DNA of 64,000 nucleotides from Cryptomeria japonica (Eukaryota > Streptophyta > Pinopsida > Cupressales > Cupressaceae), in assembly GCF_030272615.1 (NCBI RefSeq), contig NC_081407.1, forward strand, positions 97,261,897 through 97,325,896, read 5' to 3'. The position numbers were made by a program, and so were the translations under genes. Each line of letters opens with the position of its first letter. Positions within the stretch are counted from its first letter, which is position 1. The notes below the pieces were generated by a model that saw nothing but the letters and a program-made list of their open reading frames with translations, did not search any database and was not told the origin of the DNA. Below are positions 1 through 11,300 of this stretch, in pieces.

Positions 1-10
1 ACCAAATTTT

Positions 11-403
11 AACCCTATCAAAGCCTCAGTGGAGGAGGTCTCAGTCTGGCTACATTTATATAATCTTCCTAGGGAATATTGGAATGAGGATATTTTCCAG
101 ATGATTGGAAACAAACTAGGGTTTTACCTTAAGTTGGATGAAGCCATTTCTAAAGAAGATTTTAGCTCTTATGCGAGGATTTGTGTTAGCTAGAAACCCA
201 ATTTCCAACTGCTCGCATGGATAGAGATCAACACAAACGTGGGGAGATGGATGCAGAAGGTGGAAGTTGAGGAATTTTTGGAGAAATGTTCGGTTTGTAA
301 TAAAGATGGTCACTCGAAAGAGGTTTGTTTGATCAGGCCAAAAGGAAAACAAATTGATGATCCTTTGGAAGCTAGAGTGGAACATTTTTCTGAGATACAA
401 TGA
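11..403 (+). pseudogene. LINE ORF1 fragment: DUF4283-like domain and CCHC knuckle
   Basis: One frame encodes VWLHLYNLPREYWNED and, further on, a segment ending YARICV, both characteristic of the DUF4283 domain in plant LINE ORF1 proteins. A CX2CX4HX4C knuckle (CSVCNKDGHSKEVC) follows at 287-328. ORF1 proteins coat the LINE RNA and chaperone reverse transcription. An in-frame TAG interrupts the frame just after YARICV, and the frame ends at TGA 401-403. The N-terminus is beyond the window. Confidence 0.85.
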
Positions 404-500
404 GAGGATGGACAGTTGAACTCTCACAAGGCAGGGAAGCTACCTCAACCATTGCCAGAGCTAGTGAAACTTGGACCTCCAGTTGAGGACCTAAAGATGG

Positions 501-749
501 ATGATAAATCAGGAGGGGCATATCCAACATCATTTGGATGCCACACAAATAGTGGAGGAGGTGCTAAATAAGATGGAGGCTGCTATGAATGTTATAGATG
601 TGAGTATGGGGGGTACCCAGGGGGTTCGTCCCATAGAGAGAGAGGAGTTTCAAGCCCAAGAGAATTGTGAAATCCTGAACGCAAGGGCGAATAATAAGTT
701 GGGAGAAGAGAATGATGACAGTCCTTGGGAGGTGGAGGAAGATGAATAA
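501..749 (+). pseudogene. Probable C-terminal part of LINE ORF1
   Basis: An 82-codon open frame lies between the ORF1 knuckle and the endonuclease, in a different frame from the knuckle. It is acidic and polar, ending ENDDSPWEVEEDE, like the poorly conserved tails of plant LINE ORF1 proteins. No domain is recognisable; the assignment rests on position. Confidence 0.45.
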
Positions 750-948
750 TATTGGGGGGATTTTGATGAATAAGACATACTAGAATGCAGAACTATTCAG
801 CAGTCGACTTCTCAAATTGATAAAGCAGCTATCAGAGAAAAGAAATCCAGGGGTCGTAAATCAAACATAATCTGGATTACGATGGCAGGAAATGCAAAAG
901 GTCAGTCTAAATTATCAGTAGGGAAGGGGGCACCTTTCTTGAAGGACA

Positions 949-2069
949 ATGAAGATCCTTAGTTGGAATGCCAGGGGTTGTAATGCTCCTGACAAGCATC
1001 GTCTGATCAAGCGAGGGCTTGACCAAGTGAAACCAGATATTGTTTGTTTGCAGGAAACTAAGCTCAGTAGGGAAGATGCGGAGATTTCGCTGGGTGCTGG
1101 GAGATTCTGGGAAGGAGTGTTTTCAAGTGCAGAGGGCTCTTCAGGTGGTTTGGGGATAATCTGGAATCCAAATCTCATCAAGGTTGAAGAAATTACTTAC
1201 TCTCATGCATGACAGGTGTGTAAGGTCCACTATTTTGGAATCAATTGTGACTTTTTTCTGATCAATGTTTATAGACCTACAAGAGGTAATCTACAAATGA
1301 ATACTTGGAATCAAATCTCGACTATTATAAGTAATTTTACTCAGGACCTGGTGGTGCTTGGGGGGATTTTGATGCCATTCTAGATTCTAGTGACAAGATA
1401 GGAGCGAGAATGGGTATTACTACATCCCAACTGGGTTTTCAAAATTTCATTTCTGATAATGGCTTACGAGAAGTTAAGACCAACAAAGGGTCTTATACTT
1501 GGTCGAATCGGAGGACAGACAAGCAACACATTGCTGAGAAGTTGGATAGATTTTTTCTGGGGGGTAATTGGGCTTCTAAACCTCTCCTTTTTGAAGCTAG
1601 GGTTTTACCCTTAGCAGCTTCTGATCATTTTTCTATTGAGCTCCTCATTTGCCTAGATTGTGTTCTGATTCGCTGTCCTTTCAAGTTTGAGAAAATGTGG
1701 CTACGGGACTCATCTTTGAAGGAGTTTGTTGCGTCAACATGGAAGGAGGCCCATGTGAGAACAGGCTCGGAGGCTTTTAGATTTTTAAAAAAATTGCAGC
1801 ATCTCAAAGGTAAATTAAAGGAATGGAACAAGGTTAAGTTCAGAAACATCTTTAATAGCAGAAGCAGGGTTGAAGCGGAGCTAAAGGATTTGGAGTGCTC
1901 AATTTTGTATCATGGAATGACACTGGATGCTTTTAATAAGGAGAAGATGCTAAAACTAAGACTCAATGAACTGTTGGCGAGGGAAGAAGTTTATTGGAAG
2001 CAGAAATCAAGAGAAGGGTGGTTAAAGGAAGGTGATAAGAACACAAAATTCTTCCACAATTCAGTTTAA
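949..2069 (+). pseudogene. LINE ORF2: AP-type endonuclease and linker
   Basis: ORF2 starts at 949 with MKILSWNARGCNAPDKH and continues with the motif IVCLQETKL, the first catalytic blocks of L1 endonucleases, which nick the target to prime reverse transcription. A stop at 1210-1212 follows SHA. The same frame then continues with FFLINVYRP. A single-base loss in the G-run near 1360, at the expected GGDF-A motif, moves the frame. The new frame (from 1410) carries the conserved YTWSNRR and the C-terminal SDHF motif. Residues after about 1700 form the linker to RT, including the typical WLKEGDKNTKFFHNS. The enzyme core is recognisable but broken by one stop and one frameshift. Confidence 0.9.
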
Positions 2070-2285
2070 GTTAGAAGATCTTGGAATAAGGTGACGAGTA
2101 TCAAGAACAAGAATAATGATGTTTTAAACGACTTAGAGGAGATCAACAAAGAAGCAGTGGATTTCTTCATTGAGCTGTTATCAAAGAACCATGAACTAGA
2201 TTCTCGACACCAAGAAACTCTTCTGAGTAACATTCCGAAAATAATTTCAGAAAATTAGAACCAATTTTTATGCAAACCTGTTTCA

Positions 2286-3443
2286 ATGGAGGAAGCGAAA
2301 CAAGCTATTTTTTCAATGGGGGGTGACAAAGCCCCGAGACCAGATGGTTTCCCTGCCCTTTTTTACCAACAATTCTGTGAAATTGTGGGTCATGAATTAT
2401 GGCAGGTGGTGGAAGAAGTGAGAGTAAATCTAAAAGTTGAGAAAGAACTGAATTGCACATTCCTTACTCTAATCCCTAAAGTGGAGAAGCCTTCCTCTTT
2501 TGGCGATTTTAGGCCTATTTCTCTATGCAATGTGATCTATAAGGTAGTCACTAAAGTTATTATGAACCACCTAAAACCCTTACTCAAATCATAATATCAG
2601 AGGAGCAAAGTGGTTTTGTACTGGGGAGATCAATTGTGGAAGGAATTATAATAGCACATGAAGCCATTCACTCTATCAGGCAAGCAAAAGTGGAACAAAT
2701 GCCCATCAAATTAGATATCAGGAAAGCATATGATATGGTAGATAGGGAGTTTTTATTCCGTGTCCTGGAAAATTTTGGTTTCTCATCTCACTGGATAAAC
2801 TAGGTGAAAGATTGCATAAATGGACCATGGTTCTCAGTCCTAGTTAATGATAACCCTCAAGGTTTTTTCCCAGCTTCTAGGGGATTAAGACAGGGGAACC
2901 TCTTTCTCCTTTTCTCTTTATTATCTCGGCAGAAGCTTTGGGACGATACATCTAGAAACTAAAAAATGAGGATAGAGGAAGGGTGTCTAGGTAGCTGAGG
3001 GTGTGGATCCTATAACACATCAACAGTTTGCAGATGATACAATACTGTTTGGAGACTCTTCCTTAAAAGAAGCTCAAACTATTAAAAGAACTCTAGATAT
3101 TTTTTGTGAGGCATCCAGGAAACAAGTAAATTGGAAGAAATCTGATATTTTCTTTTTTAATATGGATCTTAGAAAGCAAAGAGAAATTATTAGGATATTG
3201 GGTGTGAAAACTGGCACCCTTCCTGGGAGATTTTTGGGAATACCTTTGTTTGGGGGGCCTAACAGGACTCATTTGTGGCAAAGATTATTTGACAGTTGTG
3301 TGAATAAGTTAGAGGGTTGGAAATGCAAATGGCTTACCTCTGCAGGTAGGCTTCTCTTATTAAAATTAGTCTTGTCTGCAATGCCGATCTACTCCATGAT
3401 GTGCTTTAAAATTCCAAACAAGATCTCTAGTAGCATCAACTAG
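2286..3443 (+). pseudogene. LINE ORF2: reverse transcriptase domain
   Basis: RT fingers and palm of a plant L1 LINE. Visible motifs are DKAPRPDGFPALFYQ, FGDFRPISLCNVIYKVV, then (after a frame change near 2594) SGFVLGRSIVEGI and LDIRKAYDMV (motif A; the usual D is kept). SRGLRQG (motif B) is followed by a second frame change, then QQFADDTILFGD (motif C, catalytic DD intact, about 3024-3059). Thumb sequence follows to 3443. At least two frameshifts and several stops make it non-functional, although all catalytic aspartates survive. Confidence 0.92.
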
Positions 3444-4437
3444 TTTATGAGAAAATTATTTTGGAATGGGAAGGGCAACCAGGACAAAATTCCCTTGGTT
3501 GCTTAGGATAAAGTATGTCAACCCCGTCAGGTGGGAGGGGCTAGTTTGAGGAAGTGGTGTTCTCTAAATGAAGCCTTGGGAAAGAAATTGGTTTGGCAGA
3601 TGTATGCAAAGCCAGACCATAAATGGGTTCAAATCCTCAAACATAAGTACCTGGATTTGTTAGAGGCTGAGAGGATTTTTACTGTTCGTGAACCTCCTTG
3701 AGGCTCAACAATCTGGAACTTCCTTTTATCTTGCATGAAAGTGATCACAAAACATATAACTTGGCAAGTAGAGAATGGGGAGAAAACCAAGTTTTGGACA
3801 GATTCTTGGGATGGCAGACCAACTCTATATTTGAGGGAGAACATTGATAGTATTAAAAAAGTTACTGAGGACATTTGGGGAACTACAGTTAAGGATTGTG
3901 TATAGGCAGAGCGGTCCAATAGAATTGAGGTTTGGCAATGGGAAAATATGGAGGAGTTGCCTTTGTCTCCTCAACGAGAGAGTTGCCTTAAAAATATTCT
4001 TGATGAATACTCCCCAACTCTTAACACAAAGGATGATGCCATCAAATGGTGTGGGTCAAAATCAGGTGATATTCAGTTAAAATTGGATATAATATTATTG
4101 AGAATGCAAACCTCCAACCGAACTGGCCTTCCCAACTATGTTGGAGTTCTAAGTGTTTCCCAAAGTCGGGAGTGTTTACCTAGCTGGTTTTGAAAGGAGG
4201 ATTCTGACAGGAGATAGAATGTTGCGTCTAGGTTTTAATGAGCCTTTTCAATGTGTCATGTGTAAAAATTATGAGGAGTCTTTAGATCATCTACTATTAA
4301 ACCATGATTTGGCTCAGGGAGTGTGGAGGTTTGTTTTGAGAAAATTAGGATGGTCAGTACCTCTTCCAGATAATATTATTGACCTCCTCAGGAGTTGGTT
4401 TGAGGAAAAGTGCAAATCTGCTCTTTCGAGTGTATGA
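3444..4437 (+). pseudogene. LINE ORF2: RT thumb to zf-RVT region
   Basis: Degraded sequence between RT and RNase H. From 4153 one frame encodes a zf-RVT-like domain: GFERRILTGDRMLRLGF, then CVMC, then ESLDHLLLNHDLAQGVW. The second half of the zinc ligand set is HX4NH instead of the usual HX4C, so metal binding is doubtful. Several stops and frame changes lie between 3444 and 4153, with recognisable patches such as FMRKLFWNG and KPRQVGGASLRKW-like text. Confidence 0.75.
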
Positions 4438-4467
4438 ACAATATCGCCTTCTATGGTAATTTGGTAA

Positions 4468-5151
4468 TTGTGGAAGGAGAGAAATAGGCGAATCTTTCAA
4501 GATAAGTGGGAAGGGCTCGACAAATTGTGTGGGAGAGTAGAGCGGGCTATTTTTGAAATTGTTTTGTCGGCAACAATCAATCACAACTTTGTGAAATATC
4601 CATATAGTTTGACAAATAGATTGATTCTCGCTAGGTGGCCTCTTATTAAACTCAGACCCGTTCATGGGTTCCCTAGGGTTAATCTTTTAATTGACCCTTT
4701 GGATGGAGAGATGACAAAGTGGTCAAAACCAGAGATGGGGTGGGTGAAAATAAATTTTGATGGAGCTTCAAAAGGCAATCCAGGGATTTTAGGTGCAGGA
4801 TGTGTGGCTTGTGATGATGAAGGAAAGATCTTATGTATGGGTGCTAGATGGCTTCGATATGGCACTAATAATGAGGTGGAAGTTCAAGCGGCTTTACTAG
4901 TAGTTGATTTAGCAACAAATATGATGGTGACGAAGTTACACCTGGAGGGTGATTCCCAAATTGTGGTCCAGGCTCTGGTTAGAGGTCATACACTGTGCTG
5001 GAAATTGAACAAATATGTAAATAATATAAGTGAAAAATTGAAAGTGTTCAATAATTACTACATCTCGCATGTGAAAAGAGATGGAAATACTATTGCAGAT
5101 GGGTTGTCAAATGATGCATGTGGTCTCACACCAAGGGAGGTGAGGTGGTGA
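4468..5151 (+). CDS. LINE ORF2: plant-type RNase H domain (open remnant)
   Basis: A 227-codon open stretch in the frame of the upstream zinc region. After WKERNRRIFQ it holds a complete RNase H fold. The catalytic acids are at DGASKGNPG, then NNEVEVQAAL (Glu), LEGDSQIVVQAL (Asp) and RDGNTIADGLS (Asp), all present. Plant LINEs acquired this archaeal/plant-like RNase H at the ORF2 C-terminus to remove the RNA template. This is the best preserved part of the element. It is not an independent gene: upstream stops separate it from RT, and the start at 4468 is only the first open codon. Confidence 0.88.
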   Translation: MWKERNRRIFQDKWEGLDKLCGRVERAIFEIVLSATINHNFVKYPYSLTNRLILARWPLIKLRPVHGFPRVNLLIDPLDGEMTKWSKPEMGWVKINFDGASKGNPGILGAGCVACDDEGKILCMGARWLRYGTNNEVEVQAALLVVDLATNMMVTKLHLEGDSQIVVQALVRGHTLCWKLNKYVNNISEKLKVFNNYYISHVKRDGNTIADGLSNDACGLTPREVRW

Positions 5152-6489
5152 AATAGCAGAAAAGAAACCGTTAAATGGAACTAAGATCGCTTGCCAAGTT
5201 GGTACAACAAACATTTCAAATTTCCTGTCAGAGGCCAACTTTTTCCTACGCAATCTTGAGTTAATGAGTAGTTATTGCGACATGCTCTAAATTGGTGGTG
5301 ATGGTGGAGTGCTATGCATTAAATGCAAATTTCATAATGCATGCACAGATAATGAATAGGCTTGGCAACAAATTTCACTTTGGAATCCTCCAAGCTTATG
5401 CCAGCTTTTCGAGGACCTGTCCCTCCCAAGAAGCTCGAGAAAATGTTTTTGGCTAAGGACCTTTGCTCTTGAAAGAAATTCAATTGGATTTTGGAGAAGA
5501 GGTGGCTGTTATCGACCACCGTTATAGGTGTAGAGAAAACATCTACTCCCTCCTCATGGCGTGGGGTTTGGAGTTGGGACACACTTGTGAAGAAGTGAGG
5601 AAATTCTTGCAGAGAATAGTTCCAAGAGAGAACCTTTTAAATTTGGACTCCTTGCTAGAGTGGGCGGTGCTAGGATGGGGTTTGAATCTCACAGAAAGTA
5701 TCCCAAAGGAGAACAAGGAGTTGAGGGCAAGACATTCACGTATTTAGTTTCTTCACCGCCGTGAAGAAGCCACAACAAGCTTCAAGGATGATGCAAAGTG
5801 AGGATGGGAAGGCCTGGTAATTTTTGTCCAGATTATGGACATTGAAGATGAGATTAGGCAGGGGGGTGGAGAGAGAGTGGTGGAGGAACTGAGCCTTAGG
5901 AGGCTGATAATGAGGAGATTATCTGCAGATTGGCAAAACGTGCGGGGGGTGATGCAGAGGGCAGACGTGGTGGCGAGTCAGTAAAACCAGTCTCACGAGG
6001 GGCAACAAGAAAGGACGCAGAAGGAAGGATAGGAGGTCCACACGTGAGAAGAGGAGGCTCTCACTGACTTAGGGTTGTTGGTGAATCGAATGCCTCAACA
6101 ACAAGAGATGTGAAGGAAGATCGATGAATTGGTCACAATAGGCAATGGTACCTCTAGGTGCCAAATTCCTCTTCTTTTTTTGTTTCAGTTAAATTTTCAG
6201 TTGGAAAACTTAAACTTTCTAGTTTCCGTTTAGTACATTTCAAGCAGAATCTACCTGAATTTTGAATGACAAGATGTAATATGTAGTTTTTTTGTACTCA
6301 TAGCATGGGGGTGTGGGTATAGTGTGGAAACTGGTTACTGGTTCCGAAATTCCAGTTTTTTGGGTGGGTGGTTTGGATGTTTTTTTGTGGGTGGTTTTAG
6401 GGAACTTCTTGATAGTTTATTATCTTGCTGAAGTTGTAATGTTTGGTTCTAAATAAATAAAATACAAATATTACCGATCAAAAAAAAAA
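5152..6489 (+). other. LINE 3' region and A tail
   Basis: About 1.3 kb after RNase H. It holds one short unassigned open frame (5463-5747, 94 codons, starting MLLKEIQLDFGEEV, no recognisable domain). G- and T-rich text follows, and the element ends with AAATAAATAAAATACAAATATTACCGATC and ten A residues. I treat the whole stretch as 3' untranslated sequence, although 1.3 kb is long for one. Confidence 0.6.
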
Positions 6490-6932
6490 TTTAATCACGA
6501 TATAATATTTTTAAATATAATGATCTATACTATATAAAATATAATAATTCATCATTATGAACTATTAGAAACTTCATGAATTTAACATAATATTATTTTA
6601 AAAATTTAATATATATTAGAATAAATTAAACATATATTATAAAAAATTATTTAAAAAAAACTAAACTCAAGATACATTTAATTAATAATACTTGGCTATT
6701 TGAAATAACTTGAGTCAGATACGCGAAAAATAGTGACAAAAATGACAAAAAATAATAAAGGGACTTTGGTGTGAGCAAGGTGAGCTAGCTGGCAGCTAAG
6801 TAGAGTGCAGAGAATAGGTGTTCATATTCAATGGGAAACTTCATCGAAGATCTCCCATCAACTTTACTCGTTAATCTATATATATATATAAAGCTTCAGA
6901 TTTGTAGTGATTATTTTTGTGCTGCTAAGTGT
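6490..6932. other. AT-rich spacer
   Basis: About 440 bases between two LINEs, mostly A and T, with a TA dinucleotide run near 6877-6890. No coding sequence is supported. Confidence 0.7.
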
Positions 6933-6956
6933 ATGAATGAATGAATGAATGAATGA
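6933..6956 (-). repeat. ATGA/TCAT microsatellite at LINE 3' end
   Basis: Six units of ATGA on the plus strand (TCAT on the element strand), starting 47 bases after the LINE stop codon. Its position fits the short-tandem-repeat 3' tails of L2- and RTE-type LINEs better than an unrelated microsatellite. Confidence 0.7.
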
Positions 6957-7003
6957 GTTTTAATGACATCCACGAGACCCAACGACCTAAGGGACCCACA
7001 AGC

Positions 7004-7612
7004 TCAAATTATCCTAGTTTTAGGTTCTTTTCCATGCTCGTTCAAACTGTCCACTTTTAATTCATTACCGCACTGGCTACAAATGTCTTCATACTCTGTA
7101 CACTCCATAATGAAACGCCATTCTGTTTCTACTATCCTCTTGCTGCAAAATATGCACGTTCTTTCTTCCCACTCTTCTTTTGGCACCTTCCATCTACCAG
7201 TTTCACATCTCAAATGGTGAGATCTAGTCCTTAATTGTGCAATTAGAATTTTGGCCTTACCGTTGATCGCGGATCTCAAATATTCTTTTTTATCATGTGC
7301 CCAAGTAGGGTTGAATTCTTTAATATAGTACACTTTTATCCTGCTTAGCTAGTTCATCCACATGGCATTCCTAAATTTCTCTAAGACCCACTTTTTTTTA
7401 TCTCCCCATAACAACCAAATGACCGCCAAAGCCTCAATAGGGTACATACCAGCTTTGGCCAAAGGGATCTCATACGGTATTGTTGATTTAACTTTGAGGT
7501 TTCTAGTGATTAGATGGTTTTGTATTCTCTCTATTTGTCTCCAATATTTGGGGTTTGACATGCTATTCCCCCAAACTTCATACCCATAAAGAATAAATGG
7601 AACCACTAACAA
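7004..7612 (-). pseudogene. C-terminal region of the second LINE ORF
   Basis: Continuation of the RT protein. A segment from 7612 has LYGYEVWG, IERIQNHLITRNLKVKS and KAGMYPIEALA. It hits a stop near 7349 and resumes from 7333 as RSHHLRCETGRWKVPKEEW, then CIFC and a downstream MEC. Such a CxxC...H/E...C tail is seen at the C-terminus of many RTE/CR1/L2-type LINE proteins. Two stops separate the pieces. The final TGA is at 7004-7006. Confidence 0.8.
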
Positions 7613-7819
7613 ATCGAAAAGAGTTTTCTTAGTCTTCCAATCCCATAACTCTACTTTCCTACATCTGTTTTAAAGAAGGTATAAATCTCTTCGACTCCCT
7701 TGTATCCTTTTTGATCTACATGTTTTCCAACTAAGCCTATTGTGGAAGTCAATTCCTAAGTACTTGTATCCAACCACTACCTCTAAGGGGCTGCCCTCGA
7801 ATATAAAATCAACCTGTTG

Positions 7820-8340
7820 CTACCTCTTTTTCAAAGAAAAGATCGTGACCTTGGTCTTGCTGGTATTCACTTGCAACCCAACTTCTTGACAAAATAACTC
7901 AAGAGCCTTCAAATGCTCTCTCAGACCTTGTGCAGATTTTGCAATAAGAATAAGATCATCAACATATAAAAGTAATTTCATTATGTATCCTGCCAACTGG
8001 ATACCTTCTCCATTTGTATTGTTTAACCACTCTTCAAGTTTATCAATATACAAGACAAACAATTTGGGAGATAAAGGACACCCTTGTTTGACCCTGATGT
8101 CGCTACCGAAACATTCAAACATTCCATCTTTAGTTATGATTTTAGCTCTAACCTTCTCATACAGTTTGTGAACATCAGCCCTAAGTTCTTTTGGAACCCC
8201 AAGTTCTTCCATTCTACACCAAAGCTTGTCCCTAGGGACAATGTTAAAGGCTTTTTTAAGATCCACGAAGCAACAAAAGGCTTCTTCACCTTGATTGTTC
8301 TAAACTTTTTCGATGAAATGCCTTAGAGTAATGTAGGATC
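7820..8340 (-). pseudogene. RT domain of the second LINE
   Basis: On the minus strand, GSYITLRHFIEKV precedes an in-frame TAG, then GEEAFCCFVDLKKAFNIVPRD (motif A), DIRVKQGCPLSPKLFVLYID (motif B) and LLLYVDDLILIA (motif C, YVDD). A VNTSKTKVTIF thumb motif follows. From 8266 down to 7820 the frame is open for 148 codons. The FVD-KKAF and KQGCPLSP blocks are typical of RTE/CR1-like RTs rather than plant L1. The catalytic aspartates are intact, but the N-terminal RT and endonuclease are missing. Confidence 0.9.
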
Positions 8341-11300
8341 CCTTGAGTTCTTGTTATTGTTATTATTATATTTGCATAAAGAAATGAACTGTTCATTGAA
8401 AGGACAAAGATTAATGAATGCAAGTAACTACAGTAGAGTGTCGTAATCAAGAGACGACAAATGTGTCAAGCTATACAATACCGATTAATTAAAAAGAAAA
8501 ATGAAAAACCATTAAAAGATTGTGACCTTTCCACGAGGAACTTGTGTCCTTGGTTTTCTTATCTTTAAGTGTACCTCTCATCCAATCACATAGAGCCACA
8601 CTACTTCGTAGCAACAATAACTGACTTACCACTTGGGTGTTGCTTCAAAACTTCTAGCAAGAAAATAGTGCACTTTTGGCGCATTTGTGGTTTGTAAAGG
8701 AAAGTACATCTTGCAAGATCCAATGGCTATAGACAGTGCAATCGTCTTGCACTGTCTATCCATGAATGTCAACCTTTGATTTTAAAATATAGCCGATGCT
8801 TTTTCATATAGGGAGATGCCTTCGACGTAAAAATGTTTATACATTTAATTCATAAGATTTCCATAGTATATGGGTTTTTATTGTGTATAATTTTTATTTT
8901 CATCAACGTTTGAGATCATACTCTATGATCCATCATCAAGATGAAACAAGTGAAGTAGGAGAAAGATGAAACCTCATACTACTATTGTACACAATTGAAT
9001 CCATAAATCACTTACAATAGATGTCTTATATATTTACATTCATACTTATATGCCTCTATAGTAGATAATTGAGGAAAATAAAAAAATAAAATAATACAAT
9101 CAATGCCAAATGAATGAGGCATGGGGTTATATTATGGGCTTGTTGGGATGATATTAATGGGGGAGGATAATGGAAATTTGTCACAAACACAGGTACCATG
9201 TGAAGGGTATGGTATCCTTCATTTCATGAAGAGTGCCCTTTGGTGGAGTACCATGATTTCAAGATATGAAAAAAATTGAATTTGTTACAAATGCCTTAGA
9301 AACTCTTAGGTAATTTCAAGCAATTTTAAGGGGAGGAATCACGAGGAAAGGGAGAGGAATTTTGCTGAGAAGAAAATAGGTCTTAAGTAACCCTAAAGAA
9401 AATGCAACTGGTAGATGCAAAGACAAATTCCACAAGCTATGCATAGGCATGCCTATGCCTAAATGGGGGCATTAGAAGATGGTATGGACATTCATCACAA
9501 CATAAAGGGTTTCTTAATTGCTACACTTGTGGTTTGCCGAGAGAAATGTATATAAAAATGGAATCATACCTAACACCAATGTCACCACTTAGCTAAGGTA
9601 GGTGTGTGAAGTGTTTGACAAATTTATACCTTAAAGAAATTTGGTTCCATGAGCAGTATATACAATACATACAAAATTGAATTGTGAAAAGATGCTAAAA
9701 ACTAGCAAATGAAAGATGAAATATTTAAACCTCTCCCAACATCTTCCACATAAGCTCATGGATGATAAAAAATAAAGGAGGCCGTGTAGGGTTCACAACA
9801 AAGGAAGGGAGTAAGATTGTATTTTATTCCAAGTGACTCAAACAATTTCAAAGAAGTTCGTGGGTAAGAGAAATAGATTGTTGCACCCTGTGGGGTGGCT
9901 TTTCTTGCAACAATTTCATGGGATAAAGCCAGACAAAGATGAGGATGTAGGGAAAGGAGGTAAGTAGATTTTATTGGCAGCAGGAGAAATATCTTCCACA
10001 ACATTTTGAAAGCCAAGTATACCCCCCATAATTACTCTCCTAAATTAGTTTTGCAACAATGTCATGGGATAAAGCCAGACAAAGATGAGGATGTAAGGAA
10101 AGGAGGTAAGTAGATTTTGTTGACAGCAGGAGAAATATCTTCCACAACATTTTGAGAGACAAGTATACCCCTCCATAATTACTCTCCTAAATTAGTATTA
10201 ATTTTTGAGTTATTCTCATTAGGCTTTGTGGAAGTTATATTATCTCACCTTTTATTGTCTTATAAAGTCAATGACTAAAAATTGTTTAAGATAGAATTTT
10301 TCTATTGAACTTTAGATAAAATTTGTCTGTGGAACTTTAGATAATATAATCTAGCAAACATATGTTGAAAAATTTAAGTAAGATTTCATGAACTCAGTTA
10401 TCATTCTTGACCTTTTGGTGACAATTTTATAAATAATAGAACCTAAACTGAATCTATCTTGTAATGAAATTCTATTGTATGGTCATATTCATATTTATAG
10501 ATTTTACTAGTATCAGATTTCCAATTCATAACTATGGCTATGCTTAGAATAGAATACTTAGTTGGAGTAAGTGGAATGCCAACTAAAGGAAGTGACTATT
10601 CTCCACACAAAATAGCACGCCCGCACCAAACATGTGCATCCGCATACCTACGTGGGTTGTTGCGTGCCATAGCAATGTTCCCAACATGGCATTGCCTTGT
10701 CACAGGGAAAAGACCGCTTTGACCACTGATAAAATGAAGATGACAGCCAACGATGGGGCACAAGAAACTGTACTGTCGTCCATAAAAGGCCCAAATGACA
10801 GGAAGCTCTTCATCGCCAACAAATGTGTGAAAAACTCAACATGTCTAAAAGGATGCAGGTTCCATTTTGACGAAAACACATAGGATTTTATGCGCTGCAA
10901 GTTTGAGAAGAAGGGGAAATTTTTTTTTTTGTGATTGTGTGAAAGACGGAGATTCAATTGGAGGGTGGATAGAAAAGATTTCTACTATTAAAAATAGTGA
11001 GTAAAAAACCCCAACTTATTTATTTTCCAATTTTTTTGTTTCAGATGAATTTTTTTTAGGTTTTTGGGTTGTGAAAGGGGTATTTTTGTTTTCTTTTAAA
11101 TGACTCATTTTGGATAGTTTTGTAGAAAGCAATATTTATTGGCCAAAAAGTCTCCATATCTAATTTATAGACCTAGACCCAAATGTAGACTTTACAAAAC
11201 TTTCTTTTAACATGCCCAATCTGAATAAGTGTGGAAAATCGTCGTGTTATAAAAAACAAACACAAAGCACACATACAGAATGGGTAGATTTCAAAACTTC

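Larger units (their letters stand above)
1..6489 (+). mobile_element. L1-type LINE with RNase H, 5' end outside window
   Basis: Non-LTR retrotransposon read left to right: ORF1 with a DUF4283-like domain and CCHC knuckle, then ORF2 with endonuclease, reverse transcriptase, zf-RVT-like zinc region and a plant-type RNase H. It ends in an untranslated region and a short A tract (6480-6489) preceded by ACCGATC, a common terminus of plant LINEs. Coding frames change at least at about 400-500, 1360, 2600, 2900 and 3450-3900, with many stops, so the copy is dead. The 5' end and its target duplication lie outside the window. Confidence 0.93.
6933..8340 (-). mobile_element. 5'-truncated LINE of a non-L1 lineage, microsatellite tail
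   Basis: Minus-strand non-LTR element keeping only the RT palm, thumb and C-terminal region. The order on the minus strand is RT (from about 8340), a YGYEVWGNS segment, a Cys-rich C-terminus, a stop at 7004, a short untranslated stretch and then a (TCAT)n tail. It has no RNase H, and its motifs differ from those of the first LINE. Clade assignment (RTE-, CR1- or L2-like) cannot be settled by eye. No endonuclease is present, consistent with 5' truncation during integration. Confidence 0.85.
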
